Shown here piece by piece: positions 18,691-26,962 of a DNA stretch of 64,000 nt (the stretch's first letter is position 1; each line of letters starts with the position of its first letter). The stretch comes from JAEXOD01 sp963667875. Lineage in GTDB: Bacteria > Bacteroidota > Ignavibacteria > Ignavibacteriales > Melioribacteraceae. The notes beneath the pieces are model-generated. The model made no database searches. It worked only from the letters and a program-made list of their open reading frames with translations, and was not told where the DNA came from. The stretch covers positions 248,001-312,000 of the forward strand of contig CAXXGC010000005.1 of NCBI GenBank assembly GCA_963667875.2, given 5' to 3'. Both the position numbers and the translations under genes were made by a program.

Positions 18691-20559
18691 TTATTTGATA
18701 ATCGGAAATGTTAAAGATACTGTTGTTCCTTCTTTAATTTTGCTGAAAATACTGAATTTTCCGCCTAAACGCTGTGTTAATCGGTGCGCAATTGTTAAAC
18801 CAAGACCAGCCCCTTCATACGATCTTGTATGTCCCAAGTCATCTACTTGTTCAAAAGGTTTTAATATTTTGTCAAGTTTTTCATCATGTATGCCAATACC
18901 CGTATCACTAATTTCAATAGTAACTTCATCATCATTTATTTCAGTCCTTAAAATTACCATACCATTGGCAATATTATATTTTACAGCATTATCAACAAGA
19001 CTATCAACTATTTTGGTTAATTTATCTTCATCAATAAAAACATATGGTTCCGAAGCATCAAGATCTAATTCAAAAGATAAAGATTTATTTAACGTTTTTG
19101 GCACATAAACATTAAATATATTCCGGACTATATAATTTACACTCGTTTTTTCAAAATCAAATTCATCACCGCCGGATTCTAAAATTGATATTTCCAAAAT
19201 GTTTTCTACCAATTTAACAAGTCTTTGAACTCCCTCTTTTAGATATGAAGTATAATCTTCCAAAGAATCATATTCTTTGTTTTTTAAGTCATCTTCTAAA
19301 AGTTCCGAATATCCGGCAATAGCATTTAAAGGAGTTCTAAATTCATGCGACATATTAGCCAAAAAAGTGGATTTTAATCTGCTTACCTGTATTTCTTTTT
19401 CGTAAGCAATCCTTAATTGTTCCTGAGCATTTAATTGTTCAGTTAGATCGGTATAATTAGCAATGTAAAGTCGAATTTTGTTATAAGCTTCATCGGCATA
19501 ACTTATTTTTGCCAAAAATTCTTTCTTCGATATTTCATCAATATATTTAAATTTTATTAAATTTACATTTGATCTGTCTAATTCATCAATCGATTTTATT
19601 AGATGATTTATTAATCCATTATTATTCACTAAATATAATTCTTTATTCAATGCATCCGCTTTATTTATTCCAAACTCCAAATAAAAGGTTTCGTTAGCAT
19701 TTTCAAAATATCTTTTGTCGTTTTCAGAACGGATAATAACAATGGGATCCGAGATATTATTAATAATTAATCTTTGTCTTTCTTCCGATCTTTTAATAAT
19801 CTGATTTTTTTGAACATAATTAGTTATGTCATTTGCAGTAATAATAAAATTAACCGACTCGGCGTAATTTTTAATTATTGGATTTAGTTTTATTTCTTTA
19901 TAAGATACTTTTTTATCGGCATCACTAAAAGAAATCATTTTTACCCATTCGGTTTTATTTTGAATTGCATGTTTAATTGCAATAGTCTCATCCCTTGTAA
20001 GAAATTCCGCCAATACATCCGGTAAAAATCTATTGTACATATATTCTATCGAGGAATGAAGTATCAAATCGAACGATCTTGAAGAATAATTGATAATTCC
20101 TTTATCATCTGTAATAATTACTGCAACATCTCCATATTCCAACGCATTATGCAGATTATTAATTCTTTGTTCTATTTTTATTCTTTCTTGATTTGAAGTA
20201 AAAACCAAAACCATTAATTCATCTTGATTAATCAATACACGGTCAACATCAACATAATAATTAGTCGGCAAGTTTGTTTCTAAATTAATTAAAAAAACCT
20301 CAAAATGAAAACTTCCATATTGGCTTTTAGAAAGGCTGTCTACAAAATATTTCAGATTTGGTTCAATCAATAGTTCCGATACATTTTGTCCTTCAGTTAA
20401 AGAAAAGACATTTGTAAATGTTTGATTACAATAATTAATTGCCCCTGTTCCTGAAACTAACGCAAGAGGTTTTGTTTCAGGTGTTTCAACAAGATTCTTA
20501 AAATCTTTTATTGAACTATATGTTTTTTGCGGATTTTCGGAATTCTCTTGTTTATACAT
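18691..20559 (-). CDS. PAS sensor histidine kinase, last gene of the motAB signalling operon
   Basis: 622 residues from the ATG at 20559, chosen over an upstream TTG (20580) because AAAGGA precedes it and it overlaps the previous gene by only 8 bp. Three PAS-like units precede a HisKA domain with NMSHEFRTPLNAIAGYSELL (His present) and an HATPase with VDNAVKYNIANG, DTGIGIHDEKL and GAGLGLTIAHRL. No membrane segment is seen, so it is cytoplasmic. It ends an operon holding motA, motB and three receiver-domain proteins, which are its likely partners (inference from context). Confidence 0.88.
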   Translation of the reverse strand: MYKQENSENPQKTYSSIKDFKNLVETPETKPLALVSGTGAINYCNQTFTNVFSLTEGQNVSELLIEPNLKYFVDSLSKSQYGSFHFEVFLINLETNLPTNYYVDVDRVLINQDELMVLVFTSNQERIKIEQRINNLHNALEYGDVAVIITDDKGIINYSSRSFDLILHSSIEYMYNRFLPDVLAEFLTRDETIAIKHAIQNKTEWVKMISFSDADKKVSYKEIKLNPIIKNYAESVNFIITANDITNYVQKNQIIKRSEERQRLIINNISDPIVIIRSENDKRYFENANETFYLEFGINKADALNKELYLVNNNGLINHLIKSIDELDRSNVNLIKFKYIDEISKKEFLAKISYADEAYNKIRLYIANYTDLTEQLNAQEQLRIAYEKEIQVSRLKSTFLANMSHEFRTPLNAIAGYSELLEDDLKNKEYDSLEDYTSYLKEGVQRLVKLVENILEISILESGGDEFDFEKTSVNYIVRNIFNVYVPKTLNKSLSFELDLDASEPYVFIDEDKLTKIVDSLVDNAVKYNIANGMVILRTEINDDEVTIEISDTGIGIHDEKLDKILKPFEQVDDLGHTRSYEGAGLGLTIAHRLTQRLGGKFSIFSKIKEGTTVSLTFPIIK

Positions 20560-21211
20560 ATTCCTTTGAAATTCGTTCAATAATTAATTTATCTGAACCA
20601 TCATCTTCAAATACATAATTTTCATGGAACTTAAATTTATCAAATTTTTGAATAAAAGTATATACTGCATTCTGAATTTGTTCCATTTCATAGATTAATT
20701 CTTCTTTAATTCCATCCAATAGGCTATTTAACACATAACTATCTGTTCTTTGAAGATCCGTACCCATATTTACATTATTAATCCGGCTGAATAAATTTTT
20801 AACACCTGTTAAACGATAATTATCAATAGATTCATCAAAATTTAATTCGTGTTTTTTGAGTGATAATTTAGCAGTTAATAATGAATCCCTATAATCGCCG
20901 GAATTCTTTTTGATAACTTTAAATTCCTGCCTTAAATTGTTATAAAAGCTAACAAAATCAATTGTAGTTTGAAATTCAAATTCTGAAATAAAAAAAACAA
21001 GATGTACTTTATTATCTTTAGTAAATTTAACTTCCTTAACAAACCAATTTAATTTTGATAGGAATACTGCTGCAGAAGAAAAAACAATTGAGTCCTTGGG
21101 AAAGAAATCGCGAACATGGGGATCCCTGATAAATTTTTCATAAGTCCTTGCTGCTGTTTTTCTATCAGCATAAGGTTTATTAGCGTTAATATTTATAACT
21201 TTATCAAGCAT
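20552..21211 (-). CDS. Unknown protein in the motAB signalling operon
   Basis: 219 residues from the ATG at 21211, which has GGGAGAG about seven bases upstream; a TTG 12 codons earlier lacks such a site. The protein is soluble and mixed alpha/beta, with a strand-rich middle (KVHLVFFISEFEFQTTIDF) and a helical C-terminal half. No known family is recognised. It overlaps the following kinase gene by 8 bp and follows the REC/DHp regulator by 42 bp. An accessory role in that signalling unit is likely but unproven. Confidence 0.75.
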   Translation of the reverse strand: MLDKVININANKPYADRKTAARTYEKFIRDPHVRDFFPKDSIVFSSAAVFLSKLNWFVKEVKFTKDNKVHLVFFISEFEFQTTIDFVSFYNNLRQEFKVIKKNSGDYRDSLLTAKLSLKKHELNFDESIDNYRLTGVKNLFSRINNVNMGTDLQRTDSYVLNSLLDGIKEELIYEMEQIQNAVYTFIQKFDKFKFHENYVFEDDGSDKLIIERISKEYV

Positions 21212-21253
21212 ATATCTCTCCCGACTTATTATCGAAATAAATTGCAATAAAGT

Positions 21254-21910
21254 TTAGTCTAACTTCAACATTTTTTGATCTATTGCGTAATCTAACAACT
21301 CGGGATTTTCTAATTTTTGCAAAGTGTTTACAAATTTTTCAATTCTTTTAATTGACTCGTTAATAATTTCAAAATCGTCTCCAAATTTAGCTTTTTGATT
21401 AGTTGTCAAATCCGATTCTAAATTTGAGACGGTCATTTTTAAGCTGCTTAGAGGATTATTTATCCTATGCCCAATTGTACAAGCCATTTCAACCAAAGCT
21501 TTATTATGCTCAATACCTTTTAACTCGGCCTGTAAATTATGAATCCTAATTCCTGAACGGATTCGAGCCAGCAGTTCTTGATTTTCAATTGGTTTTACCA
21601 AAAAGTCATCGGCACCCACATCTAATCCCATTACCCTGTCTTTTAATGAAGCACGGGCTGTAAGAACAATAAAATAAACACCCTTAAACTCTTCAATCAA
21701 TTTAATTGTATTACATAATTGGATTCCATCCATCTGGGGCATTGTCCAATCGGCTAAAATAACTTTTGGTTTAAAAGTTTTTAATACTTCTAATGCAGCA
21801 ACACCATTTTCGGCTGTTTTTACATCAAAATTATTTTTAGAAAGTAACCGGCTTAAAATAAACCGTGTATCTTCTTCATCTTCAACTACAAGAATTTTTT
21901 CGGATATCAT
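21254..21910 (-). CDS. Response regulator with C-terminal HisKA/DHp-like domain
   Basis: 218 residues. Residues 1-120 form a receiver domain: acidic pair in VVEDEEDT, phosphoacceptor in KVILADWTMPQMDG, Thr in VLTARA and Lys in LVKPI. Residues about 135-205 look like a kinase dimerisation domain, with the His in ACTIGHRINNPLSSLKMTV, but the protein ends there with no ATP-binding domain. It cannot autophosphorylate, so it probably acts as a phosphorelay carrier or dimeric output, similar in principle to Spo0B. Its ATG follows the previous stop codon with no gap. Confidence 0.85.
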   Translation of the reverse strand: MISEKILVVEDEEDTRFILSRLLSKNNFDVKTAENGVAALEVLKTFKPKVILADWTMPQMDGIQLCNTIKLIEEFKGVYFIVLTARASLKDRVMGLDVGADDFLVKPIENQELLARIRSGIRIHNLQAELKGIEHNKALVEMACTIGHRINNPLSSLKMTVSNLESDLTTNQKAKFGDDFEIINESIKRIEKFVNTLQKLENPELLDYAIDQKMLKLD

Positions 21911-22306
21911 TTATTTTAATATCAATTTGTTTACTTTATTAATCAAATCATTATAATCAGTAATTGGTTTTACAATATAATCATCAGCGGAACTATCATC
22001 AAGGTAATTCCTCTCACCCGATTTTTTTTGATAAGCTGTAACCAATAAAATTGGAATATGGGAATATTTTTTATCTTTTTTTATCTTGTTCGAAATTATT
22101 ACTCCATCAACTTTTTTATTGGCTAAATAAGTGTTCTTCAAATTAATATCTAAAATTATTAATGAAATATCGTTAGCATCAAGTATATTAAATATTTCCT
22201 CTCCGTTTTCCGTTTGAAAAAGTTTATACCCAAGTTTAGCAAACAAAAAGTCGTAAAACTGCTGTGTAAATGGATCATCTTCAACAACTAACAGGTTTTT
22301 ATTCAT
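21911..22306 (-). CDS. Single-domain response regulator (CheY/Spo0F-like)
   Basis: 131 residues, one receiver domain and nothing else. Key residues are present: acidic pair in VVEDDPF, phosphoacceptor in LIILDINL, Thr in LLVTAYQ and Lys in IVKPITDY. Between the phosphoacceptor and the next strand it has an insertion (KNTYLANKKVDG) longer than in CheY. Position directly after motB suggests either motor control or phosphate shuttling to the neighbouring REC/DHp protein (inference). Confidence 0.88.
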   Translation of the reverse strand: MNKNLLVVEDDPFTQQFYDFLFAKLGYKLFQTENGEEIFNILDANDISLIILDINLKNTYLANKKVDGVIISNKIKKDKKYSHIPILLVTAYQKKSGERNYLDDSSADDYIVKPITDYNDLINKVNKLILK

Positions 22307-22308
22307 AA

Positions 22309-23073
22309 TTAATTCGAAAATTTAACAATTATACTAATTCTTCTATTTACTTCCGAATAAGGTTCTTTCGGATTTTTAAGTTTGTTATCCGCCCATCCTC
22401 TAACTTGTTCTATCTGCGAAGCCAATAAACCGCCGGATATTAAGGCCCGCCTTGCTGCGTTTGCTCTATCGGAACTAAGTTCAAAATTGGAATATCCTTC
22501 CCCCGAAGCCGAATAAGGACGTGAATCGGTATGTCCTTCAATCATTACTTTATTGTTTAATTTGGAAATTTCTTTGCCAATTGTTTGTATAACTCTATAA
22601 GCACTTGGTTTTAAATTAGCTGTTCCGACTTCAAAAAACACATCATCTTTTGAATCCATTATCTCAATTTTTAAACCTTCATCTGTTATTTCTGCTTCAA
22701 TTTGGCCGGCTATTTGTTGAAATTCCGAACTTCCGCTTAATTCATTAATTATTTCATTACCCATCTCTTTTAGAGCTTGACGTTCAAGCTCTCTACGTCT
22801 CATAGCATTTGAAACATCATTGGGCACACCGCTTGAACCACCCTGAATTGCGCTTGGTCCTTGCCCAACTCCAATTCCTGATGGATTTTGAAAATAGCTT
22901 GCAACTTGATTTTTTACTTCTTCGCTTTGTCCCAAAATCCACAACACAATAAATAACGCCATCATTGCGGTCACAAAATCGGCATAGGCAACTTTCCATG
23001 CTCCACCATGATGACCATGTCCCCCTTTTTTACCCTTTTTTATTATTATGGGTTCATTATTCTGCCCTTCCAT
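22309..23073 (-). CDS. motB: Flagellar stator protein MotB
   Basis: 254 residues. A basic, His/Gly-rich N-terminus (KKGKKGGHGHHGG) precedes the single membrane helix with WKVAYADFVTAMMALFIVLW; Asp32 is the ion-carrying residue. The C-terminal OmpA-like domain has IEGHTDSRPY and LSSDRANAARRAL, which bind peptidoglycan. With MotA it forms the ion channel that drives rotation. The gene is 8 bp after motA and 2 bp before a single-domain receiver. Proton or sodium coupling cannot be decided from these residues. Confidence 0.95.
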   Translation of the reverse strand: MEGQNNEPIIIKKGKKGGHGHHGGAWKVAYADFVTAMMALFIVLWILGQSEEVKNQVASYFQNPSGIGVGQGPSAIQGGSSGVPNDVSNAMRRRELERQALKEMGNEIINELSGSSEFQQIAGQIEAEITDEGLKIEIMDSKDDVFFEVGTANLKPSAYRVIQTIGKEISKLNNKVMIEGHTDSRPYSASGEGYSNFELSSDRANAARRALISGGLLASQIEQVRGWADNKLKNPKEPYSEVNRRISIIVKFSN

Positions 23074-23081
23074 GGTTATAC

Positions 23082-23933
23082 CTATTTACCGCGCAAGTAA
23101 GCTTCTAATTCACCAAAACTCGGTCTCTCATCACTTGCAATAGTTCTTCTTGCTATTTCAACTGCAACTATAGGCGGGTTTCCTTTAGCGTAAGCTACTA
23201 ATGCTGCTTTTATGGTTTCTAAATACCTAACCTCATCTTCGTACATATGCCCAATATTTGTAGCCAAAGGGCCAACAAAACCATACGATATTAAAACACC
23301 CAAAAAAGTACCAACAAGTGCAGCAGCTACGTGATGTCCTACTGCTTCAGCACCAGCGTTAATACTTCCCATAGTAACAATAATTCCAAGTACTGCGGCT
23401 ACAATTCCAAGACCGGGGAACGCATCACCTAAAGTTTGCAATGTCGCGCCAATTGGTTTTGTTTCAATTTCAAAAGTTTCAATTTCGGTATCCATCAATG
23501 CTTCAATTTCATGTGGCGGCACACCGCCGGATAACATTACCTTTAAAGTATCACAAAAAAATGTTAAAGCAATTTTATTTGTTACAAATTTTTGGTTTTT
23601 TGATAATATTTCACTTTCGGTTGGTTTTTCAATGTGTTTTTCAACTGCCAATAAACCATCACGTTGTGCAACCAAAAACAAATCGTAAAACGATTTTAAT
23701 AGTTCCATATAATCATGTTTATGAGGATGTTTAGCCCCAATAACTTTTGGAATTGCTCCAATAATTTTTTTTATCAATGGTAAAGGAGCAGAAATAAGCA
23801 AACTTCCTATAGCGGCTCCACCAATTGTTATAAATTCCGAGATCTGTATTAAGGCACCAAGCTGCCCACCCGCCATGGAAAACCCAACAACCAAACTTAC
23901 TAAAACAACAACGGCACCAATTATTATAAACAT
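23082..23933 (-). CDS. motA: Flagellar stator protein MotA
   Basis: 283 residues with the four expected membrane segments: two at the N-terminus (MFIIIGAVVVLVSLVVGFSM and the ISEFITIGGAAIGSLLI region) and two near 165-220 (FPGLGIVAAVLGIIVTMG, VGTFLGVLISYGFVGPLA). The cytoplasmic loop carries the charged residues that face FliG. Family length is normal. It is the partner of MotB and lies in the fliW-csrA-regulator-motAB operon with a 4-bp gap to the REC/HPt gene upstream. Confidence 0.95.
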   Translation of the reverse strand: MFIIIGAVVVLVSLVVGFSMAGGQLGALIQISEFITIGGAAIGSLLISAPLPLIKKIIGAIPKVIGAKHPHKHDYMELLKSFYDLFLVAQRDGLLAVEKHIEKPTESEILSKNQKFVTNKIALTFFCDTLKVMLSGGVPPHEIEALMDTEIETFEIETKPIGATLQTLGDAFPGLGIVAAVLGIIVTMGSINAGAEAVGHHVAAALVGTFLGVLISYGFVGPLATNIGHMYEDEVRYLETIKAALVAYAKGNPPIVAVEIARRTIASDERPSFGELEAYLRGK

Positions 23934-23937
23934 ATTT

Positions 23938-24651
23938 TTATATAGTTTTTATTTTAATATCTTTTCTTATTTGATCTACTTTTTGAAGCAGTTGACCTAC
24001 CTTTAATTCCACATACATCCAGTCGTTTTGATTATCTAAATTTCTTTCCATAATATCCTGACTGATTTCAGTTAAAATAGGGTATCCAATTGTACCGCCG
24101 GCACCTTTAATTTCGTGAATAATCATCCTTAATAATGAAGGGTTTTTTTTCATTAAGGCCTCGGTAAGCATCTGTCGTTTTGCAGGAAATGAATCTAAAA
24201 AAAACTTCTTTAAATGATTTTGAACATCTCTGCTATCGTTTGCGCTAAATGTTCTTTTACTTGCTTGAAACAAATCAGCACCAAGCAGTTCATTCATGTT
24301 TTTTATTATCGCATCGTCTTTAATAGGTTTGGAAATTACCCTGTCGGCTCCTGCTTCTATAGCAGCCAAAACATTACTTTTGGCCGTATTTGCACTAATA
24401 ACAATTACAGGTATATCTTTTATTTCTTTAAGCACTTTTTTAACTTGAAGCATTTTTATACCATCAAAATTAGGCATCATTAAATCTAAAAAGATTATAT
24501 CAGGCTTAAATTCCGATGTTTTTTGTATTCCCTGCAAACCATCAATACAAGTTAAAACTTCAAAATCATATTCTTCAAAAAATGTTTTTAAAGATGTTAA
24601 TATTACATCTGAATCATCAACAATAAGTACTTTTATTTTTCTTTTTTCCAC
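23938..24651 (-). CDS. Response regulator with C-terminal HPt domain
   Basis: 237 residues, GTG start overlapping the csrA stop by one base (TAGTG). Residues 1-125 are a receiver (VLIVDDSD, DIIFLDLMMPNFDG, VIVISANT, VISKPI). Residues about 150-235 form a helical histidine-phosphotransfer domain, with the His in MIIHEIKGAGGTIGY. A receiver joined to an HPt can accept and pass on phosphate within a relay. Placement between csrA and motA suggests a link between signalling, flagellin translation control and the stator (inference). Confidence 0.87.
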   Translation of the reverse strand: MEKRKIKVLIVDDSDVILTSLKTFFEEYDFEVLTCIDGLQGIQKTSEFKPDIIFLDLMMPNFDGIKMLQVKKVLKEIKDIPVIVISANTAKSNVLAAIEAGADRVISKPIKDDAIIKNMNELLGADLFQASKRTFSANDSRDVQNHLKKFFLDSFPAKRQMLTEALMKKNPSLLRMIIHEIKGAGGTIGYPILTEISQDIMERNLDNQNDWMYVELKVGQLLQKVDQIRKDIKIKTI

Positions 24652-24899
24652 TATTTCAACTTATTTAGTTTATTAACGGATAATTTTTTAATATCAGAAT
24701 CGGGTTTTTCAATACTTTTTTGCGAGGCTTCTAATGCAAAAGCTTTTACTTTTTCATATATCTCTTCACGAAATATTTTCACATCGTTAGGTGCTTCAAT
24801 ACCTATTTTTACTTGTGCATCCGTTATAGAAAGTATATTTATTACTATATTGGATCCAATTTGTATTTTTTCATTTATCTTACGTGATAATACAAGCAT
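24651..24899 (-). CDS. csrA: Translational regulator CsrA
   Basis: 82 residues; the core is classical (MLVLSRKINEKIQIG, then IGIEAPNDVKIFREEIYE). CsrA binds GGA motifs in mRNA leaders, and in flagellated bacteria it represses flagellin translation until FliW removes it. The C-terminal tail (about 55-82, Lys-rich, ending KLSVNKLNKLK) is longer than in enterobacteria, as in FliW-regulated CsrA proteins where FliW contacts the C-terminal region. It is 7 bp after fliW copy 2, the usual pairing. Confidence 0.96.
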   Translation of the reverse strand: MLVLSRKINEKIQIGSNIVINILSITDAQVKIGIEAPNDVKIFREEIYEKVKAFALEASQKSIEKPDSDIKKLSVNKLNKLK

Positions 24900-24906
24900 A
24901 TTTTAA

Positions 24907-25290
24907 TTATTTTTCCACAAATAACTTATAATTAATTTGATATTTATCATTCTCTAATATTTTTTGCAGCCCAAATTTTTCGTTTTGGCTTATGTAAACC
25001 GGGGCCTTCATATTTATTGTTATATTAGCAGGATTTTTATCCAATCTAACTATTCCAAAGGCTTCGCAGCTTTCTTGTTGAGGATAATCATCCTCCAATA
25101 AAGTTATGGAAAACAATGGAAACATTATTTCAGGCACTTCTACATTTGTAAGCCAATAAAATAAACTGTTTTCTTCTGTAATCAAGATATATTTATGGTA
25201 CTCTTCAAAACCAAATATACCTTCTTTAAATTCAATGATAATATCATCATTAAATTCCAATTCTCCAAACTGTTTTGTAACTATTTTCAT
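24907..25290 (-). CDS. fliW: Flagellar assembly factor FliW, copy 2
   Basis: 127 residues, full length. Family segments FGELEFNDDIIIEFKEGIFGFEEY, FYWLTNVEVPEIMFPLF and ITINMKAPVYI are present. It is clearly paralogous to the copy at 8900-9286 but diverged, especially in the middle. As the first gene of the operon and directly before csrA, it is the best candidate for the classical CsrA antagonist. The ribosome-binding site is poor (ACCGACTTATAAAT before the ATG), so the level of this protein may be low. Confidence 0.94.
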   Translation of the reverse strand: MKIVTKQFGELEFNDDIIIEFKEGIFGFEEYHKYILITEENSLFYWLTNVEVPEIMFPLFSITLLEDDYPQQESCEAFGIVRLDKNPANITINMKAPVYISQNEKFGLQKILENDKYQINYKLFVEK

Positions 25291-25708
25291 ATTTATAAGT
25301 CGGTTAGTTAATATTTTCTTGTAATATTTACTTAATTTATTAAACTATTTATTATAAAAAAATCAAATTAAAATGACTCTCTAAAACATTTTATTCTATC
25401 AGTTTTTGCATTATATATAAATTTTTAATCTCGACTTAAATATAACAGAAAATTGATAAATAACAAAAGCCCAGTTGATGCCATAATTAGATTTTTTTTT
25501 CCAATTTAGAATAATATTTGTGTGTTAATCATCATTTAATAGAGATTTATTATACAATACTAATTACTTCATATACTCTTAAATGATTTTCTGATAATTT
25601 TTTACTTAAAATAATCTCACAATAATTATTTAGAAATTAACAGTTGTAACAGGTCAGTAAAAATTCTCCTACGGAGGAATATATTGTCCCTATTTAACAA
25701 AACACTTA
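25291..25708. other. Intergenic region between flgL and fliW
   Basis: 418 bp, extremely AT-rich, with no plausible gene. It must carry the promoter of the leftward fliW-csrA-motAB operon and it holds the terminator of the flgF-flgL operon at its right end. No clear sigma-28 or sigma-54 site was seen. Confidence 0.7.
25657..25680 (-). terminator. Intrinsic terminator after flgL
   Basis: On the minus strand ATTCCTCC-GTA-GGAGAAT forms a stem with one bulged C, followed by TTTTTA. It is 29 bp past the flgL stop and marks the end of the long operon that starts near 39360. Confidence 0.7.
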
Positions 25709-26959
25709 TTATAAAAAGTCCAATAACGATTTTGGTAAAAGAGTAGCTGAAATTTTATATGTTAAATCCAAATTATACTGCTTTTCTTGTAGATCAATAG
25801 CTAGTTTGGCAACATCCACATCTTTTTCCTTGGAAACCAATTCCTGCAATGTTAAACTTTGACTTTTATTCAACTCATCTGTATCCGTCAATCGATTTCT
25901 ATAACTTCCAAGTTCGGAAATTTTGTTTGTTAAGTTTGTTCCAAATTCTTCAATTAATTTTACTTGAGTGTCATCAGGCAGTTCTCCGGCGGCAAGTTTT
26001 TCGCTTACTGATTGCAGCACATTAAAAATATCTGCTTTTTGGCTTAAGTTTGTGGATAAAGTTGCCGCACTGTTTTTTTCCGTAAATGAATTTATGTCAA
26101 CAATAAAATTTATTCCGTTTGTTTCATCTTTTACGGTAAAATCCTTAGGACTGTTTCCATCAACTGATGTAAGTGCCCCTGTTGAAGCATTAAAAGCCAA
26201 AGCCGAACTTCCGCTTGTAACAACATTACTTGACGAATCTAACACTTGATAATCCATCACATATTGATTGGCTGCGTTTTTAGTATAAGTAGCCTGATAG
26301 CTGAATGCGGTTCCTTCGGAATTATATACTGTAGAAGTTATTGATTCCACATTTCCAACTGCAGCAGTTGAATCCAAATTCCCTTTTTGAGTTAATACAG
26401 GAGCAAATAATTCTTTTCCTGTCATATTTATTTTTTGATCGGTATAATTAGATAACCGTATTTTATGAGCCGATCCAAAACTGCCGCTCTTAAAATCAAC
26501 AAAATCTCCGGTTCCATTTAAACTTATGGGAGCAGTTGAATTATCAGTTCCTCCAAATAAAAACTGACCGTCAAATTCAGTATTGCTTAAATCAATAATT
26601 GATTTTAACGATGCTTTCATTTTATCCGCATAAGTTCCCAAATTTTCCGAAACGGTAGCATTATTTGCGGTTGTTAAATCAGCTAATGCTGTTTGCACTT
26701 CTTTGTTTATTCCTTCAAGTGCAAGTGAGCTGTTATCAATATATGCTAAACCGCTTTCAATATTTTTAGAATATGTATCAAAACTTTCAATCTGTCCATT
26801 CATTCGCAGTATGCGGGATGCGCCTAATGGTGAATCCGATGGTTTATTTATTTTACTTAGCGTAACCATTTCTTTTTGAATGGTCGCAAGATCTGCTTTA
26901 TTTCTGGCAAGCGAAGTTAAATATGACGATTGAATATTTCTATCTGAAACCCGTATCAT
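25709..26959 (-). CDS. flgL: Hook-filament junction protein FlgL (HAP3) with an inserted hook-type domain
   Basis: 416 residues; FlgL is usually about 300. The N-terminal D0/D1 segment (MIRVSDRNIQSSYLTSLAR, residues 1-150) and the C-terminal helix (EKQYNLDLTYKISATLLPKSLLDFL) are typical. Residues about 195-305 are extra and match a unit in FlgE of this same cluster: both share a YTK motif, then ALxFNAxTGAL, then NGIN or GINY. FlgL joins the hook to the flagellin filament. It is 3 bp after flgK and last in its operon. Confidence 0.9.
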   Translation of the reverse strand: MIRVSDRNIQSSYLTSLARNKADLATIQKEMVTLSKINKPSDSPLGASRILRMNGQIESFDTYSKNIESGLAYIDNSSLALEGINKEVQTALADLTTANNATVSENLGTYADKMKASLKSIIDLSNTEFDGQFLFGGTDNSTAPISLNGTGDFVDFKSGSFGSAHKIRLSNYTDQKINMTGKELFAPVLTQKGNLDSTAAVGNVESITSTVYNSEGTAFSYQATYTKNAANQYVMDYQVLDSSSNVVTSGSSALAFNASTGALTSVDGNSPKDFTVKDETNGINFIVDINSFTEKNSAATLSTNLSQKADIFNVLQSVSEKLAAGELPDDTQVKLIEEFGTNLTNKISELGSYRNRLTDTDELNKSQSLTLQELVSKEKDVDVAKLAIDLQEKQYNLDLTYKISATLLPKSLLDFL

Positions 26960-26962
26960 AGC

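Noticed and set aside
20560..20580. TTG start for the PAS kinase (and similar upstream TTG/GTG starts of fliA-operon and flgE genes)
   Set aside because: In each case an ATG a few codons downstream has a better placed Shine-Dalgarno sequence, and the earlier codon overlaps that site or lacks one of its own.
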